A stretch of 64,000 bases of DNA from Thiodiazotropha sp050291245 (GCA_050291245.1 JBNKJP010000012.1:291600-355599), one strand, 5' to 3'; numbered from the stretch's first letter, positions 28,276-38,768 are shown. Translations and numbers: made by a program. The notes: generated by a model from the sequence alone, not told the origin.

Positions 28276-29239
28276 CATGACCTCCTCTGTCAAAAAATGG
28301 CGTTGGCTGTAAAATGCTATCCTTACATTTTTTTTGGCGGTGCTGACTATTACTGCGTACGCCTTTGATTCCGAGTGATTCAAAAAAATATAGTACAGTT
28401 CATCCGCACCATCAATTAAACGAGCATTCGTTTATTGAAAACAAACTAATTAAACACAGCATGATTGGAGAATAGATGAAGGCAATCAGGGCACCAACTC
28501 TAACTTAGCTTTGTTCAAATACAAGCCGGAAATATATGGACACCCCAAGCATGCCAAAGAATATCTAATCATTTGTACCGCACAAATCTTTCTCCAATGG
28601 TTACCGGCGATCTTATACATATATCCAGCTTCTCAATGGCGCACATAACATACCAAGCCCTGACGAGAGTTAAGAACACAGCCTCCACACCCACCATGTC
28701 TTGACAACCGATGCCCGGACTCAAGCTCTGGCAGGGATAACCGAAGCATGGGACGTTGCAGACAGATACATCAATATTAAACACGCTTTTTGATCTAATA
28801 TTTAGATAAAGCCGTGTTCTCTCTCCGAATTTTTTCGGAAGGAGACTACATTTTCATGATTAATCAGCCGGTTAAATCAGATTTTTATCAAACAGCTTCT
28901 ACACAAGTGACCGGAGGCAGATGAACCGTCAATGTCCGCGCCTAGGACATGAACATGAGTCAGTATTCAATTGATCAATACAACATCTGATCTTAACGAT
29001 AGAAAAGGAGGTTATTGAAGACCAAGCATCTTATACCCGAAGAGTAAAAGGCGCTCACGTGGCACCACTGGAAGAAGGGTGAAAACCTGGGCTCCTATAT
29101 AGGGCGCGCCCATGAGCAACCAGACATTCAAACGACCTTTCAACATGATTTATTCCGAGACCCCAATCACCTGCTTTCACGAACATATTTTTCTAGCGAC
29201 GAAAGGCTGCTCGACTCAACGTTGCAAGAGCGAAGCAAA
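28276..29239. other. A+T-rich intergenic region
   Basis: About 960 bases, A+T-richer than the flanks. A short hairpin TCCGAA-TTTT-TTCGGA (28,825-28,840) is followed by AAGGAGA and a 22-codon open frame at 28,857, too short to judge. Another GGAGG (28,991) leads only to a very short frame. It probably contains promoters for the flanking divergent genes. Confidence 0.4.
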
Positions 29240-29975
29240 ATGAAACACAAATCCTTTTGTTATTTTATGTTTCTTTTGTTGGTTTTATCAAACCCAGTAA
29301 GGACAGAAACCTTAGTGATTACGGGTGGAGATAAAACCAATTCTATCGTTAAGGTTACCCAACTTATCATGACCGATATTTACAATAAGCTTGGGTATGA
29401 TATTGAATTCATACATCGCCCCCCTAAAAAGAGCCTTAATGAAAGCCAATGCCGGGACGTACGACGCCGAGGTGGCCAGAGTCATAGGATTGGAAGAAAA
29501 GTTCCCTAATCTGATTCGGATTCCGGTGGCTATCTATCAGATCGAAGGTGTGGCGATCACAAAAAACAAAGACATTCCTATTAATGGCTGGGAAAGCCTA
29601 AGCCCCTACAAAATAGGAGTATTGAGAGGCGTTCAATTTGCTGAAGAAGGCACGAAAAACCTGAACCGAGAGAGAAGTAACTCGTTGGAATCATTATTTA
29701 GAAAACTAAATGCAGGAAGAGTTGATGTCGTTGTAGAAGCCAAACTGAACGGCGTCATTACAATTAAACGCCTCATGCTTCACGACTCCGTAAGAATATT
29801 ACAACCGCCGCTTGTAACGATAGAGCTTTTTCATTATGTCCATAAGAAAAACGAACACCTGGTTCCAAAACTGACTCAAACCTTGAGAAAGATGAGACAG
29901 AACGGTTTGTTAGATGAACTGATCCAGAAATCTGAACAAACGGTTATCGCAACTGTGACTGGAGATAACAATTAG
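29240..29975 (+). pseudogene. Periplasmic substrate-binding protein, frameshifted
   Basis: Starts MKHKSFCYFMFLLLVLSN (signal peptide) and reads into a bacterial solute-binding domain 3-type protein: KLGYDIEFIHRPP, then must shift by one base near the run GCCCCCCTAAAAAGAG at about 29,418-29,432 to continue as RALMKANAGTYDAEVARVIG and on to a normal end GLLDELIQKSEQ. The two parts join without loss, so a single extra base in the C or A run explains it. Orphan proteins like this bind amino acids or act as periplasmic sensors. Could be a recent mutation or a base-calling error. Confidence 0.75.
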
Positions 29976-30211
29976 TGAGAATATGAGATTTAGCAAGGCA
30001 ATAAACTTGTAATCTGTAAATGTGACTGTATAAGAATCTCATCGATATTGAACACGCATTTCAGGTATCGCCTCCAGATCATAGCCTATGATCAGTATTG
30101 CCCTTGCCGTATCTGGCTGGCGTCACATCAACACGGTGTTTGCTATTAGGGCATCGACCAATCTGACATATAAACTATTTAGTCGTCGGGTTAATAGCTT
30201 GCCTTCAGAGT

Positions 30212-33200
30212 TCATTCATCTTTCTCCAGACGCATGCGCAAGCCATCGATCAGCACAAGCGCTTCGTCAATATGGAACTCCTCCATCTGCGCCGCGATCG
30301 CCTCGATGGTCTGTTCGTACTTGCTGCCTTTGAGACCGGCCTGCAAATCATCCAGCTGAGACAGAGCTTTACCAAGATCACTCTTCAGCGCCGAGGAGAG
30401 AACTGCCAAGCAGGCCGGCAGTTCTTCCATACGCAGTTCAGCTGAAGCCACGGGTGCGGCGGGTGCGGTCAATCCTGATATTTCATTGATCACTTGTTTC
30501 AAGTTTTGGGCAAAGCCTTCCATTTGCGATGCCTCGGGAAACTCGCCTTGCTTAAGCCGATTATCGAGTTCGGTGACACAGACCGCAAGCTCGTATGCTC
30601 CGATGTTGCCGCTAACCCCCTTCAGCGCATGACAATAGTCTTCGCCTGCTTCCAGACCTTGTTTATCGAGAGTCGTTTGCAGCATCTGTACCCCATCGGC
30701 ATAACGCTCGGCGAAACGCTTTAACTGACGCCGGTAGGCCTCCGGCTTGCCGCCAATGCGGTATATGCCCTGGGCCGCGTCGATATGCTGGAGCGCCAAC
30801 AGATCGGCCTTGTCCGAAGCCTGTGTGTCCGACTCTGCAGGATTGTCCGTCGCAGTAAAGCGACGTTCCTCCGGCAGATCAATCCACTGATCCAACACCT
30901 TCGCCAACCGAACGGGATCGATCGGCTTGGTCACATGATCGTTCATGCCGGCATCGAGCGATCTCTCCCGATCCCCGGCCATTGCCAGCGCGCTCATGGC
31001 GATGATGGGTACCCTGGCGAAGCGATCACCTGCGCTCTTTGAGAGGGCACGGATGCGACGGCAGGCTTCCAGACCGTCCAGCTCAGGCATCTGGATATCC
31101 ATGAGAATGGCGTCGTAAGCCATCTCTTCGACCTTGCTTACTGCCTCAAGTCCATTCACTGCAATACTCACCTTAATATCCATGCCGTGCAGCAGTTCCT
31201 CGGCAAACTCGCGATTGATCTCGTTGTCTTCGACCAGCAGAACATGAGCGCCGGCGCAGCTTGCCGCTCCGTTTTGCGTCGCTACGCCGTGACGGTTGTG
31301 CGGCACCGTGGCGAGCCGCACCTGCTTAAGGGTCGACAACAGGGTATCGAGTAGCATTGAGGGCGATACCGGCTTGCTCAGAAAGTTATCCACACCGGCA
31401 CTGTGCGCTGCTTGGATCACGTCTTCGCGCTCATAGGCAGTCACCATGATCACTTTCGGCTGAGAAAGAATCCGAGTATCCGCTCGGATAGCCCGAGTGA
31501 CTTCGTCGCCATTCATCTGTGGCATGCGCCAGTCCATCAACACGGCATCATAGGGCCTGTCTGTGGCTTTGGCCAATAAATCGATAGCGAATTCGCCACA
31601 GTCTGTCTCGTCCACCTCCAGGTGAAACTGTCGCATGGATTCGCCGAGAATCTCGCGTGACACAGCGTTGTCGTCCACAACCAATACGCGCAGACCTTCA
31701 AGCAAGGTTCCTGTCTGCTCCAGCAGGGTTTCGCGGTAGGAGCGCGAGTCAGCCACGATACCAAGCCGCAAGATGCAGCCCATGGTGGTGCCTTCACCTC
31801 GCACCGAGCGCTCAATATAAACATCCCCACCCATCAGGTTCGCCAAGTTCTTGCTGATGGTCAGGCCCAGACCGGTACCACCAAAGCGCCGCGTGTTACT
31901 CTGATCCGCTTGGGAGAATTTCTGGAACAGACGCTGCTGCTGTTCGTCCGTCATGCCAATACCTGTATCGCGTACCGAGATGTGCAGGCCGAGCGAGTCG
32001 GCATCTCGCTCGCCCAGTTCCACCGCCAGCTCCACTTCGCCTTCGCTGGTGAACTTGATGGCATTGCTGCACAGATTGAGCAGGATCTGTCCGATCCGCA
32101 GAGGATCGCCCATCAAGCGAACCGGAATGCCTACATCCTGGCGCACCAGAAACTCCAGTGCCTTCTGCTCGGCCAACATGGTGACGGTATCCACCGTCTG
32201 CTGCATCACCTTGTCCAGTTCGAACTCGATGTTCTCTATCTGCAGCTTGCCGGCTTCGATTTTGGAAAAATCCAGAATATCGTTGATGATACCCAACAGG
32301 GATTTGGCAGCCCCCTCGGCCTTGAGCAGATGGTTGCGCTGGTTTGGTGACAGTTCGGTTTTTAGGGTCAGATACAACATACCGAGAATGGCATTCATCG
32401 GCGTGCGGATCTCGTGACTCATGCTGGCAAGAAAATTGGATTTAGCCTGGGTGGCAGTCTCGGCCTCCTTCGCCAAATGCTGCGCCTTTTCCATCGCCAT
32501 TTCCAGGTCCTGGTTGGTTTTTTCCAGTTGCTCGGTACGGCTTTTGACGCGCAACTCAAGAGCCCTGTTCAAATTGCGGATGGTTTCCTGCTCGCTCCTG
32601 AGATTCTCCTCTGCACGACGACGAACCAGCACCTCTTTCTCCAGTTTACGGTTGATTTCATTCAAAGTTTCTTCGCGTTTTCGAATCTGTACACCCATGT
32701 AATGGAAGTTGGCCATGATCGTCCGAAGCTCGGACTGTTCGATATGCTGGGCGCTGTCCGCATATTCGCCCCTGGCGATACGTTCAATACCATCAAGGAA
32801 CTGCTTAAGCGGCTTTTTCAGTATCCGATGTATCAGAAAGCGGGTGCTTACTGCGACTATCACAACCAGCACCACCATGATCACCAAGTTGTATTTCAAT
32901 AACTCGGTACGAGCGACTTCGTATTTGCGAATCGTTACACCCAGCTCGACCTTGCCGACGACTTCTTCGCCGAAAATGATGTCAAAACTGTAGTTGCGAT
33001 CCGTGCTCACACCCGGATTGGCCTTTTGGAACATAGTCTCGCCATAGGCCTCGTGAATAGAAAGTTCGGAGACGATGTCATTGCTCATGAATGCGTCACC
33101 GATTCGGGCAACGCCTTCGTTGTCCAGATTCCACAGGGGCAAGGGCAGGCTGTCCTCGAGAAATGTGGTGATCTGATCAAGCGCCTGCTCTTGATCGAGA

Positions 33201-33397
33201 GAGGAGCGTTGCTGCCACAGCCACAGGTCGACGAGCACGATCGCCACGAAAACCAGTACCACCACCGCCGCCAGAGCGACGGTCAGATCCCTGGCCATGC
33301 TACGCGTTCCGCGCGCTGACCAGCTTTTTTGCAGACGCTCGACTTCCTGCTGTCGATTTAGCTCCGATTCGGTGTTGTTTGGGGGAGAAAAAGCCAT
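30212..33397 (-). CDS. BarA-like hybrid sensor histidine kinase
   Basis: 1061 residues. Two membrane helices (about residues 36-57 and 170-190) enclose a periplasmic sensor region; then HAMP-like linker and coiled coil (about 190-315), HisKA with His328 in SMSHEIRTPMN, HATPase with NLCSNAIKFT and GTGLGL, a first receiver (DDN near 575, phospho-Asp622 in LMDWRMP), a second receiver (EDN near 724, Asp767 in LMDIQMPELDG) and an HPt domain with His923 in YCHALKGVSGN. A full multistep phosphorelay in one chain. The upstream gene on the same strand encodes a periplasmic binding protein, which may be its sensor partner (inference). No separate output regulator adjoins. Confidence 0.93.
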   Translation of the reverse strand: MAFSPPNNTESELNRQQEVERLQKSWSARGTRSMARDLTVALAAVVVLVFVAIVLVDLWLWQQRSSLDQEQALDQITTFLEDSLPLPLWNLDNEGVARIGDAFMSNDIVSELSIHEAYGETMFQKANPGVSTDRNYSFDIIFGEEVVGKVELGVTIRKYEVARTELLKYNLVIMVVLVVIVAVSTRFLIHRILKKPLKQFLDGIERIARGEYADSAQHIEQSELRTIMANFHYMGVQIRKREETLNEINRKLEKEVLVRRRAEENLRSEQETIRNLNRALELRVKSRTEQLEKTNQDLEMAMEKAQHLAKEAETATQAKSNFLASMSHEIRTPMNAILGMLYLTLKTELSPNQRNHLLKAEGAAKSLLGIINDILDFSKIEAGKLQIENIEFELDKVMQQTVDTVTMLAEQKALEFLVRQDVGIPVRLMGDPLRIGQILLNLCSNAIKFTSEGEVELAVELGERDADSLGLHISVRDTGIGMTDEQQQRLFQKFSQADQSNTRRFGGTGLGLTISKNLANLMGGDVYIERSVRGEGTTMGCILRLGIVADSRSYRETLLEQTGTLLEGLRVLVVDDNAVSREILGESMRQFHLEVDETDCGEFAIDLLAKATDRPYDAVLMDWRMPQMNGDEVTRAIRADTRILSQPKVIMVTAYEREDVIQAAHSAGVDNFLSKPVSPSMLLDTLLSTLKQVRLATVPHNRHGVATQNGAASCAGAHVLLVEDNEINREFAEELLHGMDIKVSIAVNGLEAVSKVEEMAYDAILMDIQMPELDGLEACRRIRALSKSAGDRFARVPIIAMSALAMAGDRERSLDAGMNDHVTKPIDPVRLAKVLDQWIDLPEERRFTATDNPAESDTQASDKADLLALQHIDAAQGIYRIGGKPEAYRRQLKRFAERYADGVQMLQTTLDKQGLEAGEDYCHALKGVSGNIGAYELAVCVTELDNRLKQGEFPEASQMEGFAQNLKQVINEISGLTAPAAPVASAELRMEELPACLAVLSSALKSDLGKALSQLDDLQAGLKGSKYEQTIEAIAAQMEEFHIDEALVLIDGLRMRLEKDE

Positions 33398-33514
33398 ACT
33401 GTTTTCAGACCCTCACTGTTGATAGGCTCATCTGATCGACACGGCCTGGCAAGCTCGTGCTTATCCCCAAGGTCGCATTGATCTCAAATAAATCAACGAA
33501 GTACCGCAGCGGGT

Positions 33515-34480
33515 TCATTGCCTGCTTTCCATGTGTATAGGCTGCCAATCATTGTAGGGAGCATGCACCTGTTCCACCAGACGACGGTGTTCACCGTTCT
33601 GCTTCAATTTACGTATTGCAGCGCTCAACCGCTGATCGGTATCGTCCCCCTCTACCCCTTTTGGCAAAACCAATCGCACGTCGAAGGTTTGGAAATGCGA
33701 GCGATGGATATGTTTCAGATGCAGCTTCCGGATAAGTGCGTCAGACTCCTCTTGGGCAAATATGAAACCATCGATACGCTTGCGTTCGAGCATTCGCAGA
33801 CTTCGTTCAATATCCAGGGAGCCCTTGACAGGGAAAGAAAAGAAAGGGACATGAACCCGCTCAGTGCTGATCAGGAAAGGAAAAGCTGCCTTCAGGATAC
33901 TCTCCCGGTGGCGGTTGAACAGCTGCTCGTCCCCCAGCACCTGACGAGCCGCCGCGGTGAACGCCTGTGGGTTCGGGTAATTTTTATCTTGCAGTTGCGC
34001 CAAGGGTTGCAGCGCCTCTACGGCGGACAGAGTATCCAGACCGGCCTGACTCAGCCGGTAAGAGGCCTCCGTCAATGCCTTTCGGCTCAGCGGCCTGTCG
34101 GCCCGGGAGTAGAGGACGAACACCACGAAGCCGATATCCTCGCTGGAATAGCGATACGGCAAACTCTCCTCATCGACCAGCGGATTGACCAGAAGAGGCA
34201 TGTGGAAATCGGCCTGTCCGTAAACCACGTTGGCGATAGAGCGCTGAAAGGGATAGACTTTCCTGAGAATACGGCCATCCTGATATTCCCGATCTATGGC
34301 CTTCAAAAACTCGACATATCCGCCACTGTTCTCGTCATCGATCAGCGTGGGCAGGTAGGCCAGGCTTGCCTGCAAATCTCTTGAAAACGCCAAACTTGGT
34401 AGCAGGAAAATCGTCAGCACCATCAATGAGAAACCCGCTAACGTATCCGTCACATACGCCCTGCACATTTTGTTAGCCAT
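33515..34480 (-). CDS. Periplasmic substrate-binding-like protein upstream of hybrid kinase
   Basis: 321 residues from the ATG at 34480, which has AAGGAGCG six bases upstream; an open frame continues above it without such a site. Signal peptide LMVLTIFLLPSLAFS, then a two-lobed binding-protein pattern typical of transporter substrate-binding domain 3: SIANVVYGQADFHMPLL and RMLERKRIDGFIFAQE, ending KLKQNGEHRRLVEQV. No transporter permease or ATPase is nearby. It is followed after about 120 bases by the hybrid kinase on the same strand, so it may present a ligand to the kinase. Confidence 0.75.
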   Translation of the reverse strand: MANKMCRAYVTDTLAGFSLMVLTIFLLPSLAFSRDLQASLAYLPTLIDDENSGGYVEFLKAIDREYQDGRILRKVYPFQRSIANVVYGQADFHMPLLVNPLVDEESLPYRYSSEDIGFVVFVLYSRADRPLSRKALTEASYRLSQAGLDTLSAVEALQPLAQLQDKNYPNPQAFTAAARQVLGDEQLFNRHRESILKAAFPFLISTERVHVPFFSFPVKGSLDIERSLRMLERKRIDGFIFAQEESDALIRKLHLKHIHRSHFQTFDVRLVLPKGVEGDDTDQRLSAAIRKLKQNGEHRRLVEQVHAPYNDWQPIHMESRQ

Positions 34481-34947
34481 TCGCCGCTCCTTTGCTGGTG
34501 CTTTTGAAATGAGCTTCGCCCAGATCACACTCCTGCAGCAAGGACAGATCTGTCAGGCTGACTGGCAGTTAGTCCATACTCAGCTTGGTTGAGGCAACCG
34601 GACTGTGGGACAGTGTAATGCCTCATATTGTATAACAATTATAGAAGCCCGACCGAGCAGGAAATGGTTCAGGTGATATTGGGAGCCAGGAGATATGAAT
34701 GGAGCTGCGGCTCAGGGATAAGCCGTTTGCAGACCTAATGATGGAATCCGGCTATTATCTGGCAAATCGTTAGCTCAACTGCCTCCAACGCCTTTCATGC
34801 GGCAATTCAGCCCCCCCAGGACTCCAGCTAATACAGCCAATGCCACTGGGTGAGGTAGAGTGGCTGGTAATGAAATGCCAGCCACTCTCTTATGTAAGTA
34901 ATGGCCATTGGGTAATTAGCAATTACTCTCGGGTGTACTATTTTTGA
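34481..34947. other. Intergenic region with strong hairpin at 34,857-34,888
   Basis: About 470 bases between two minus-strand genes. The only clear structure is an 11-base perfect inverted repeat AGAGTGGCTGG / CCAGCCACTCT with a 10-base loop just beyond the end of the lipoprotein gene; it could end that transcript, though no T-tract follows on either strand. Confidence 0.5.
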
Positions 34948-35994
34948 CTACAGAGGAAGCAAGCAGTTATTGTAATCAATATCTGATGAATCCGAATCCT
35001 CAGTAGTCGTGAAACCAAAGTTGTAAGAGATACACAGAGAGTTTTCAGGACCCATGGTATAATAACCATTAATTGTTTCACTTCCGTCAGAGAGCTGCAA
35101 ACCATAGCCCTGAGTCCCATCTGGCAACGTAGTCGGCCCCTGATCGACGTAAGTTATAGGTGGTTCATACTCGTAATAGCCTGTTGTACTACTATTGCCC
35201 TGGCACGTACTGTCTTCATAAGGAGCAGTAGCAGCTAACACATGATTATCTTCAGTAAATTGAAAGGCGACTAATGCATAGCCTCCTTCGTCCATGGGTA
35301 TGCAGGTTCTTGCATTCAGCCATTTACCACGTACTAGGTTGCTACCCGTATCTGGATTAGGGTTCGGATCTGGATTAGGGTTCGGATCTGGATTCGGATT
35401 CGGATCATTTACATCGCTGTGGACGGTCAGGCATTTATCATAATCTATTGGTGCTGAGGGAATATTTTCATTCGATAGATTCCCTGTATCGATTGAAATG
35501 TTACTGGAGAAACAGAGGGCATTCTGACTTGTCATCGTAAAATAACCATCAGCGGTATATTCTCCAAGATTCTCGCTGTAAAACGGTATCGTGATCAAAG
35601 TCCCTATCGCGCCGTCTTGTAATGTTTCATCTTCGCCTGTTGTGTATGTTGTCACCAGTTCGTTCGGTAAAACAGTTTCTGTTGTAGGTGTCGAGCAGCT
35701 GGCATCCTGAAAAGCTTGGTATCCTGATAGAATCTCACCGTTAATTGTAAAGTGAAACAGCGACTTAAAATATTTACCATCCGTAGTATCTTGAGCACAA
35801 CTCGATGTCATCCAAATATTAGAGCTGAGAGTGGTTCCTGTCGTGTTGTTGTCATTATCAGTATCGGTATCGGTATCAGGGTCAGTGATTCGAGGCGTGT
35901 CATTATCACCACCACCGCCTCCGCAAGCCTGAAGAGCGAAGAAAAGTGCAAGTGGGAGCAAAAATGATACGCGAATTAACGTCCTTATATTCAT
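34948..35994 (-). CDS. Duplicated-domain lipoprotein with Pro-Asn-Asp linker
   Basis: 348 residues. Lipobox FFALQACGGG predicts an outer-membrane lipoprotein, followed by an acidic DTDTDTDND tract. Two similar domains follow (about 60-190 and 225-348), both with paired Cys, a YFTM/YYTM strand before an ENSLC-like segment (SQNALCFS and PENSLCIS) and the end IDYDKC / IDYNNC, so one arose from the other by duplication. Between them lies a PNPDPNPNPDPNPNPD linker. No known family recognised. Disulfides suggest exposure to the periplasm or exterior. Confidence 0.7.
   Translation of the reverse strand: MNIRTLIRVSFLLPLALFFALQACGGGGGDNDTPRITDPDTDTDTDNDNNTTGTTLSSNIWMTSSCAQDTTDGKYFKSLFHFTINGEILSGYQAFQDASCSTPTTETVLPNELVTTYTTGEDETLQDGAIGTLITIPFYSENLGEYTADGYFTMTSQNALCFSSNISIDTGNLSNENIPSAPIDYDKCLTVHSDVNDPNPNPDPNPNPDPNPNPDTGSNLVRGKWLNARTCIPMDEGGYALVAFQFTEDNHVLAATAPYEDSTCQGNSSTTGYYEYEPPITYVDQGPTTLPDGTQGYGLQLSDGSETINGYYTMGPENSLCISYNFGFTTTEDSDSSDIDYNNCLLPL
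35351..35404. repeat. Three tandem 18-base repeats encoding the lipoprotein linker
   Basis: Two identical units of TCTGGATTAGGGTTCGGA and a third with changes, in frame within the lipoprotein gene. Copy number could vary by slippage and change linker length. Confidence 0.8.
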
Positions 35995-36145
35995 GTTATA
36001 TCCCTATATAGATTGTTGAAATTGAAAGCACGCCGATAAACAACGCGACGACTGATGATATCTACGGATATCGCAGATAGGTATTGGTATTATCCCTAGT
36101 TGTTGAACTGGTTATCAGATTTCGACGATAGAGATCACATAGGAT

Positions 36146-36358
36146 TCAACTGGTCCGTTGCGATAGCTTATCCGCCCCTCCACGTGCATCTGCCTTGACG
36201 ATACGTACAATACGCAGATCGAGTTTGGCGAAAGCATCGAACTGGATGGTCTCGGCAATTGGATCACCCGCCGGCTTCAGCAAATAGAGGATGGATTCCC
36301 CCCCCCGCGCCCGCTCCTGCAGGCCGGAGGTTATCTCGATGCACTCTTTACCCTTCAA
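36146..36358 (-). pseudogene. Fragment resembling the C-terminal tRNA-binding domain of methionyl-tRNA synthetase
   Basis: A 70-codon frame containing PIAETIQFDAFAKLDLRIVR and then KADARGGADKL, which follows the MetRS/Trbp111 pattern (DDFAKVDLRIARI ... GADKLL). It then ends, so the oligonucleotide-binding fold is missing most strands. The first 30 codons are not recognised. Probably a decayed remnant rather than a functional gene. Confidence 0.4.
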
Positions 36359-36495
36359 ACCACGTCCCCGTTACCGGTTTAACCAGCAAGGCTGGATAGC
36401 AGGCTTGACGGGGTATCGATAAAAACCGTTACAATCCCAGACCAAAGGGTAATTATCCGATCGCTTTCGACAGGGAATCAGTCAAGGAGTGATGC

Positions 36496-38436
36496 ATGCC
36501 GATATCTCTACAAACACAGCTCAAACACCATTTCGGCCACAACGGCTTTCGTCCCGGACAGGAGCAGGTCGTCGAGCATCTGCTGGAAGGTCGTTCAGCG
36601 GCGGCCGTGTTTCCCACTGGCGGTGGCAAATCGATCTGCTATCAGTTGCCGGCCCTGCTGCTGCCCGGCATCACTCTGGTGGTCTCGCCGCTCATCGCCC
36701 TGATGAAGGACCAGATCGATGCCCTGACAGCCCGAGGCATTGCCGCCGCGCGTCTCGATTCGACCCTGGATACCGCCGCCTACAGGGAGATCATGGATCA
36801 GCTCAGAACGGATCGATTGCGGTTGCTCTATGTGGCACCGGAGCGCTTCAACAACGAACGCTTCCGCGAGACCATCTGCGACTTGCGGATCGCGCTATTC
36901 GCCGTGGACGAGGCCCACTGTCTCTCCGAATGGGGACACAACTTCCGCCCCGACTATCTCAAGCTGGCGGCTTTCGCCCGGCAGATCGGCGCCGAGCGCA
37001 TCCTTGCCCTGACCGCTACCGCCACGCCAAGGGTATTGGAGGATATCTGCCGGATCTTCGATATCGATGAGGCGTGCGCCATACGCACCGGCTTTTATCG
37101 ACCCAACCTGGAGCTGCACTGCACGCCACTCGCCGACAGGGAAAGGGACCAGGCCCTGCTTGATGCCCTCTCTACCCGGCCTCGCGGCCCCACCATTGTC
37201 TACGTCACCTTACAGAAGACCGCCGAGACGCTGGCCCAGCGCCTGGCCGATGCGGGCTGGGCGGCACGCGCCTACCACGCCGGCATGCGGGACGACAATC
37301 GAGCCCAGGTGCAGGAGTGGTTCATGGCATCCGACCAGGCGCTGGTAGTGGCCACCATCGCCTTCGGCATGGGTGTGGACAAGGCGAACATCCGCTATGT
37401 CTATCACTACAATCCGCCCAAGAGCCTGGAGAACTACGCCCAGGAGATCGGCCGCGCGGGTCGCGACGGCGAGACGTCGATCTGCCATCTGCTGTTCTGC
37501 CCCGACGATCTACGGGTGCTGGAAAACTTCATCTACGGCGACACGCCGGACGAACGGGCGCTTCGCGGTCTGGTCCACGAGCTGTTCGGCGGGGATGCCG
37601 AGTTCGATATCTCACTCTACGAAACCTCGGCCCGCCACGACATTCGCCCCCTGGTACTGCGCACCCTACTCACCTATCTGGAGCTGGATGGGCTGCTGGA
37701 GGGCGGTACGCCCTTCTACAGTCTCTATAAGTTCAAGCCCCTCATGCCTTCAGGCGAGATATTGGGACACTTCGAGGGTGAACGCCGGGAGTTTCTCGTA
37801 GCCCTCTTCAAGCAGGCCAAAAAGGGCCGCACCTGGTTCACCCTGGACCTGGATGTCACCGCCTCCACCCTGGGCTACCCCCGCGCACGGATCGTGCGTG
37901 CGCTCGACTGGCTGAGCGATCAGGCGATGCTGGAGCTGCAGGTCAGTGGCGTTCGCCACCGCTATCGATGCCTAGCCAACCCTGACAATCTGAATCGTCT
38001 CGCCGCCTCGCTGCATCAACGCATGATGCAACGGGAAATAGGTGAGATGGGCAGGCTGCGCCAGGTGCTGGAACTGGCGAGCCTGGAAGAGTGTCTCCAC
38101 ATCACCCTGGCGCAACACTTCGACGAACAGCTGGAGAAGCCCTGTGGCCAGTGCACTGTCTGCCAAGGTGAGTCTTTCGCGCCGCCGACGGCTTCAGAAC
38201 CCTCTATCCCCGACACGCTGGCCGACGCACTCGCCACGCTATTCGACGAAAACGTCAATCCGATCGACTCACCCCGCGTGTTGAGTCGCTTCCTATGCGG
38301 CATCTCCTCCCCAAAGCTGAGCCGTACCAGGCTGGTCGGACATCATCTCTTCGGCGCTCTGGCCGAGCTACCCTTTGCCCAAGTCATGGCGTGGAGCGAA
38401 CAATACCTCGAACAGGGCTCAATGGATGTGCCCTGA
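36496..38436 (+). CDS. RecQ-family ATP-dependent DNA helicase
   Basis: 646 residues of superfamily 2. Walker A PTGGGKSICYQLP at about 40-52, VVSPLIALMKDQ, DEAH box at about 138-141 followed by the RecQ-specific CLSEWGHNFRPDY, TATA in LALTATATPR, and motif VI QEIGRAGRDG. A zinc-binding region is suggested by CLHITLAQHFDE and CGQCTVC. There is no recognisable HRDC domain after it, so the protein resembles the short RecQ-like branch and may not be the housekeeping RecQ. AAGGAG lies eight bases before the ATG. Unwinds DNA 3' to 5' in repair of stalled forks. Confidence 0.92.
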   Translation: MPISLQTQLKHHFGHNGFRPGQEQVVEHLLEGRSAAAVFPTGGGKSICYQLPALLLPGITLVVSPLIALMKDQIDALTARGIAAARLDSTLDTAAYREIMDQLRTDRLRLLYVAPERFNNERFRETICDLRIALFAVDEAHCLSEWGHNFRPDYLKLAAFARQIGAERILALTATATPRVLEDICRIFDIDEACAIRTGFYRPNLELHCTPLADRERDQALLDALSTRPRGPTIVYVTLQKTAETLAQRLADAGWAARAYHAGMRDDNRAQVQEWFMASDQALVVATIAFGMGVDKANIRYVYHYNPPKSLENYAQEIGRAGRDGETSICHLLFCPDDLRVLENFIYGDTPDERALRGLVHELFGGDAEFDISLYETSARHDIRPLVLRTLLTYLELDGLLEGGTPFYSLYKFKPLMPSGEILGHFEGERREFLVALFKQAKKGRTWFTLDLDVTASTLGYPRARIVRALDWLSDQAMLELQVSGVRHRYRCLANPDNLNRLAASLHQRMMQREIGEMGRLRQVLELASLEECLHITLAQHFDEQLEKPCGQCTVCQGESFAPPTASEPSIPDTLADALATLFDENVNPIDSPRVLSRFLCGISSPKLSRTRLVGHHLFGALAELPFAQVMAWSEQYLEQGSMDVP

Positions 38437-38543
38437 GCGGCCAGACAGTGAACACTGAAATCGAACACTCCCACAGGCCCCTGCCCTAGTGTAGTGTCCT
38501 ATACTAGCATTGCACCGACCAAACCAATAACGCAGGCAGCTCC

Positions 38544-38768
38544 ATGGCGCATATGATCACCCTCCTGAACCGACAGACGCTCAGCCATATGACGAGCGGA
38601 GAAAAACGCCTGGCGCGCCACATCGCATCGCGGCTGGAAGACGACTATCTGGTCTGCTACGACATTCCACTCGGCAAACAATGGCGCTACCCAGATTTCA
38701 TCCTGCGCCACCCTTCCCGCGGCCTGCTCTTTCTGGAGGCCGAGGACTGGGCGGCGGTAGGCCCGTAA
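38544..38768 (+). pseudogene. Truncated NERD-domain gene
   Basis: 74 codons: SGEKRLARHIASRLEDDYLV then YDIPLGKQWRYPDFILRHP and RGLLFLEAEDW. This is the N-terminal half of a nuclease-related (NERD) domain, usually fused to a UvrD-like helicase. It stops right after the EAEDW position where the family has EVKDW, and no helicase continues in another frame. Likely remnant created when the cytochrome island inserted next to it. Confidence 0.65.

Noticed and set aside
28569..28784. 71-codon minus-strand frame in the A+T-rich gap
   Set aside because: No ribosome-binding site and no recognisable sequence; treated as chance.
35351..35404. Tandem repeats considered as a CRISPR array
   Set aside because: No spacers; units are contiguous and in frame within a protein linker.
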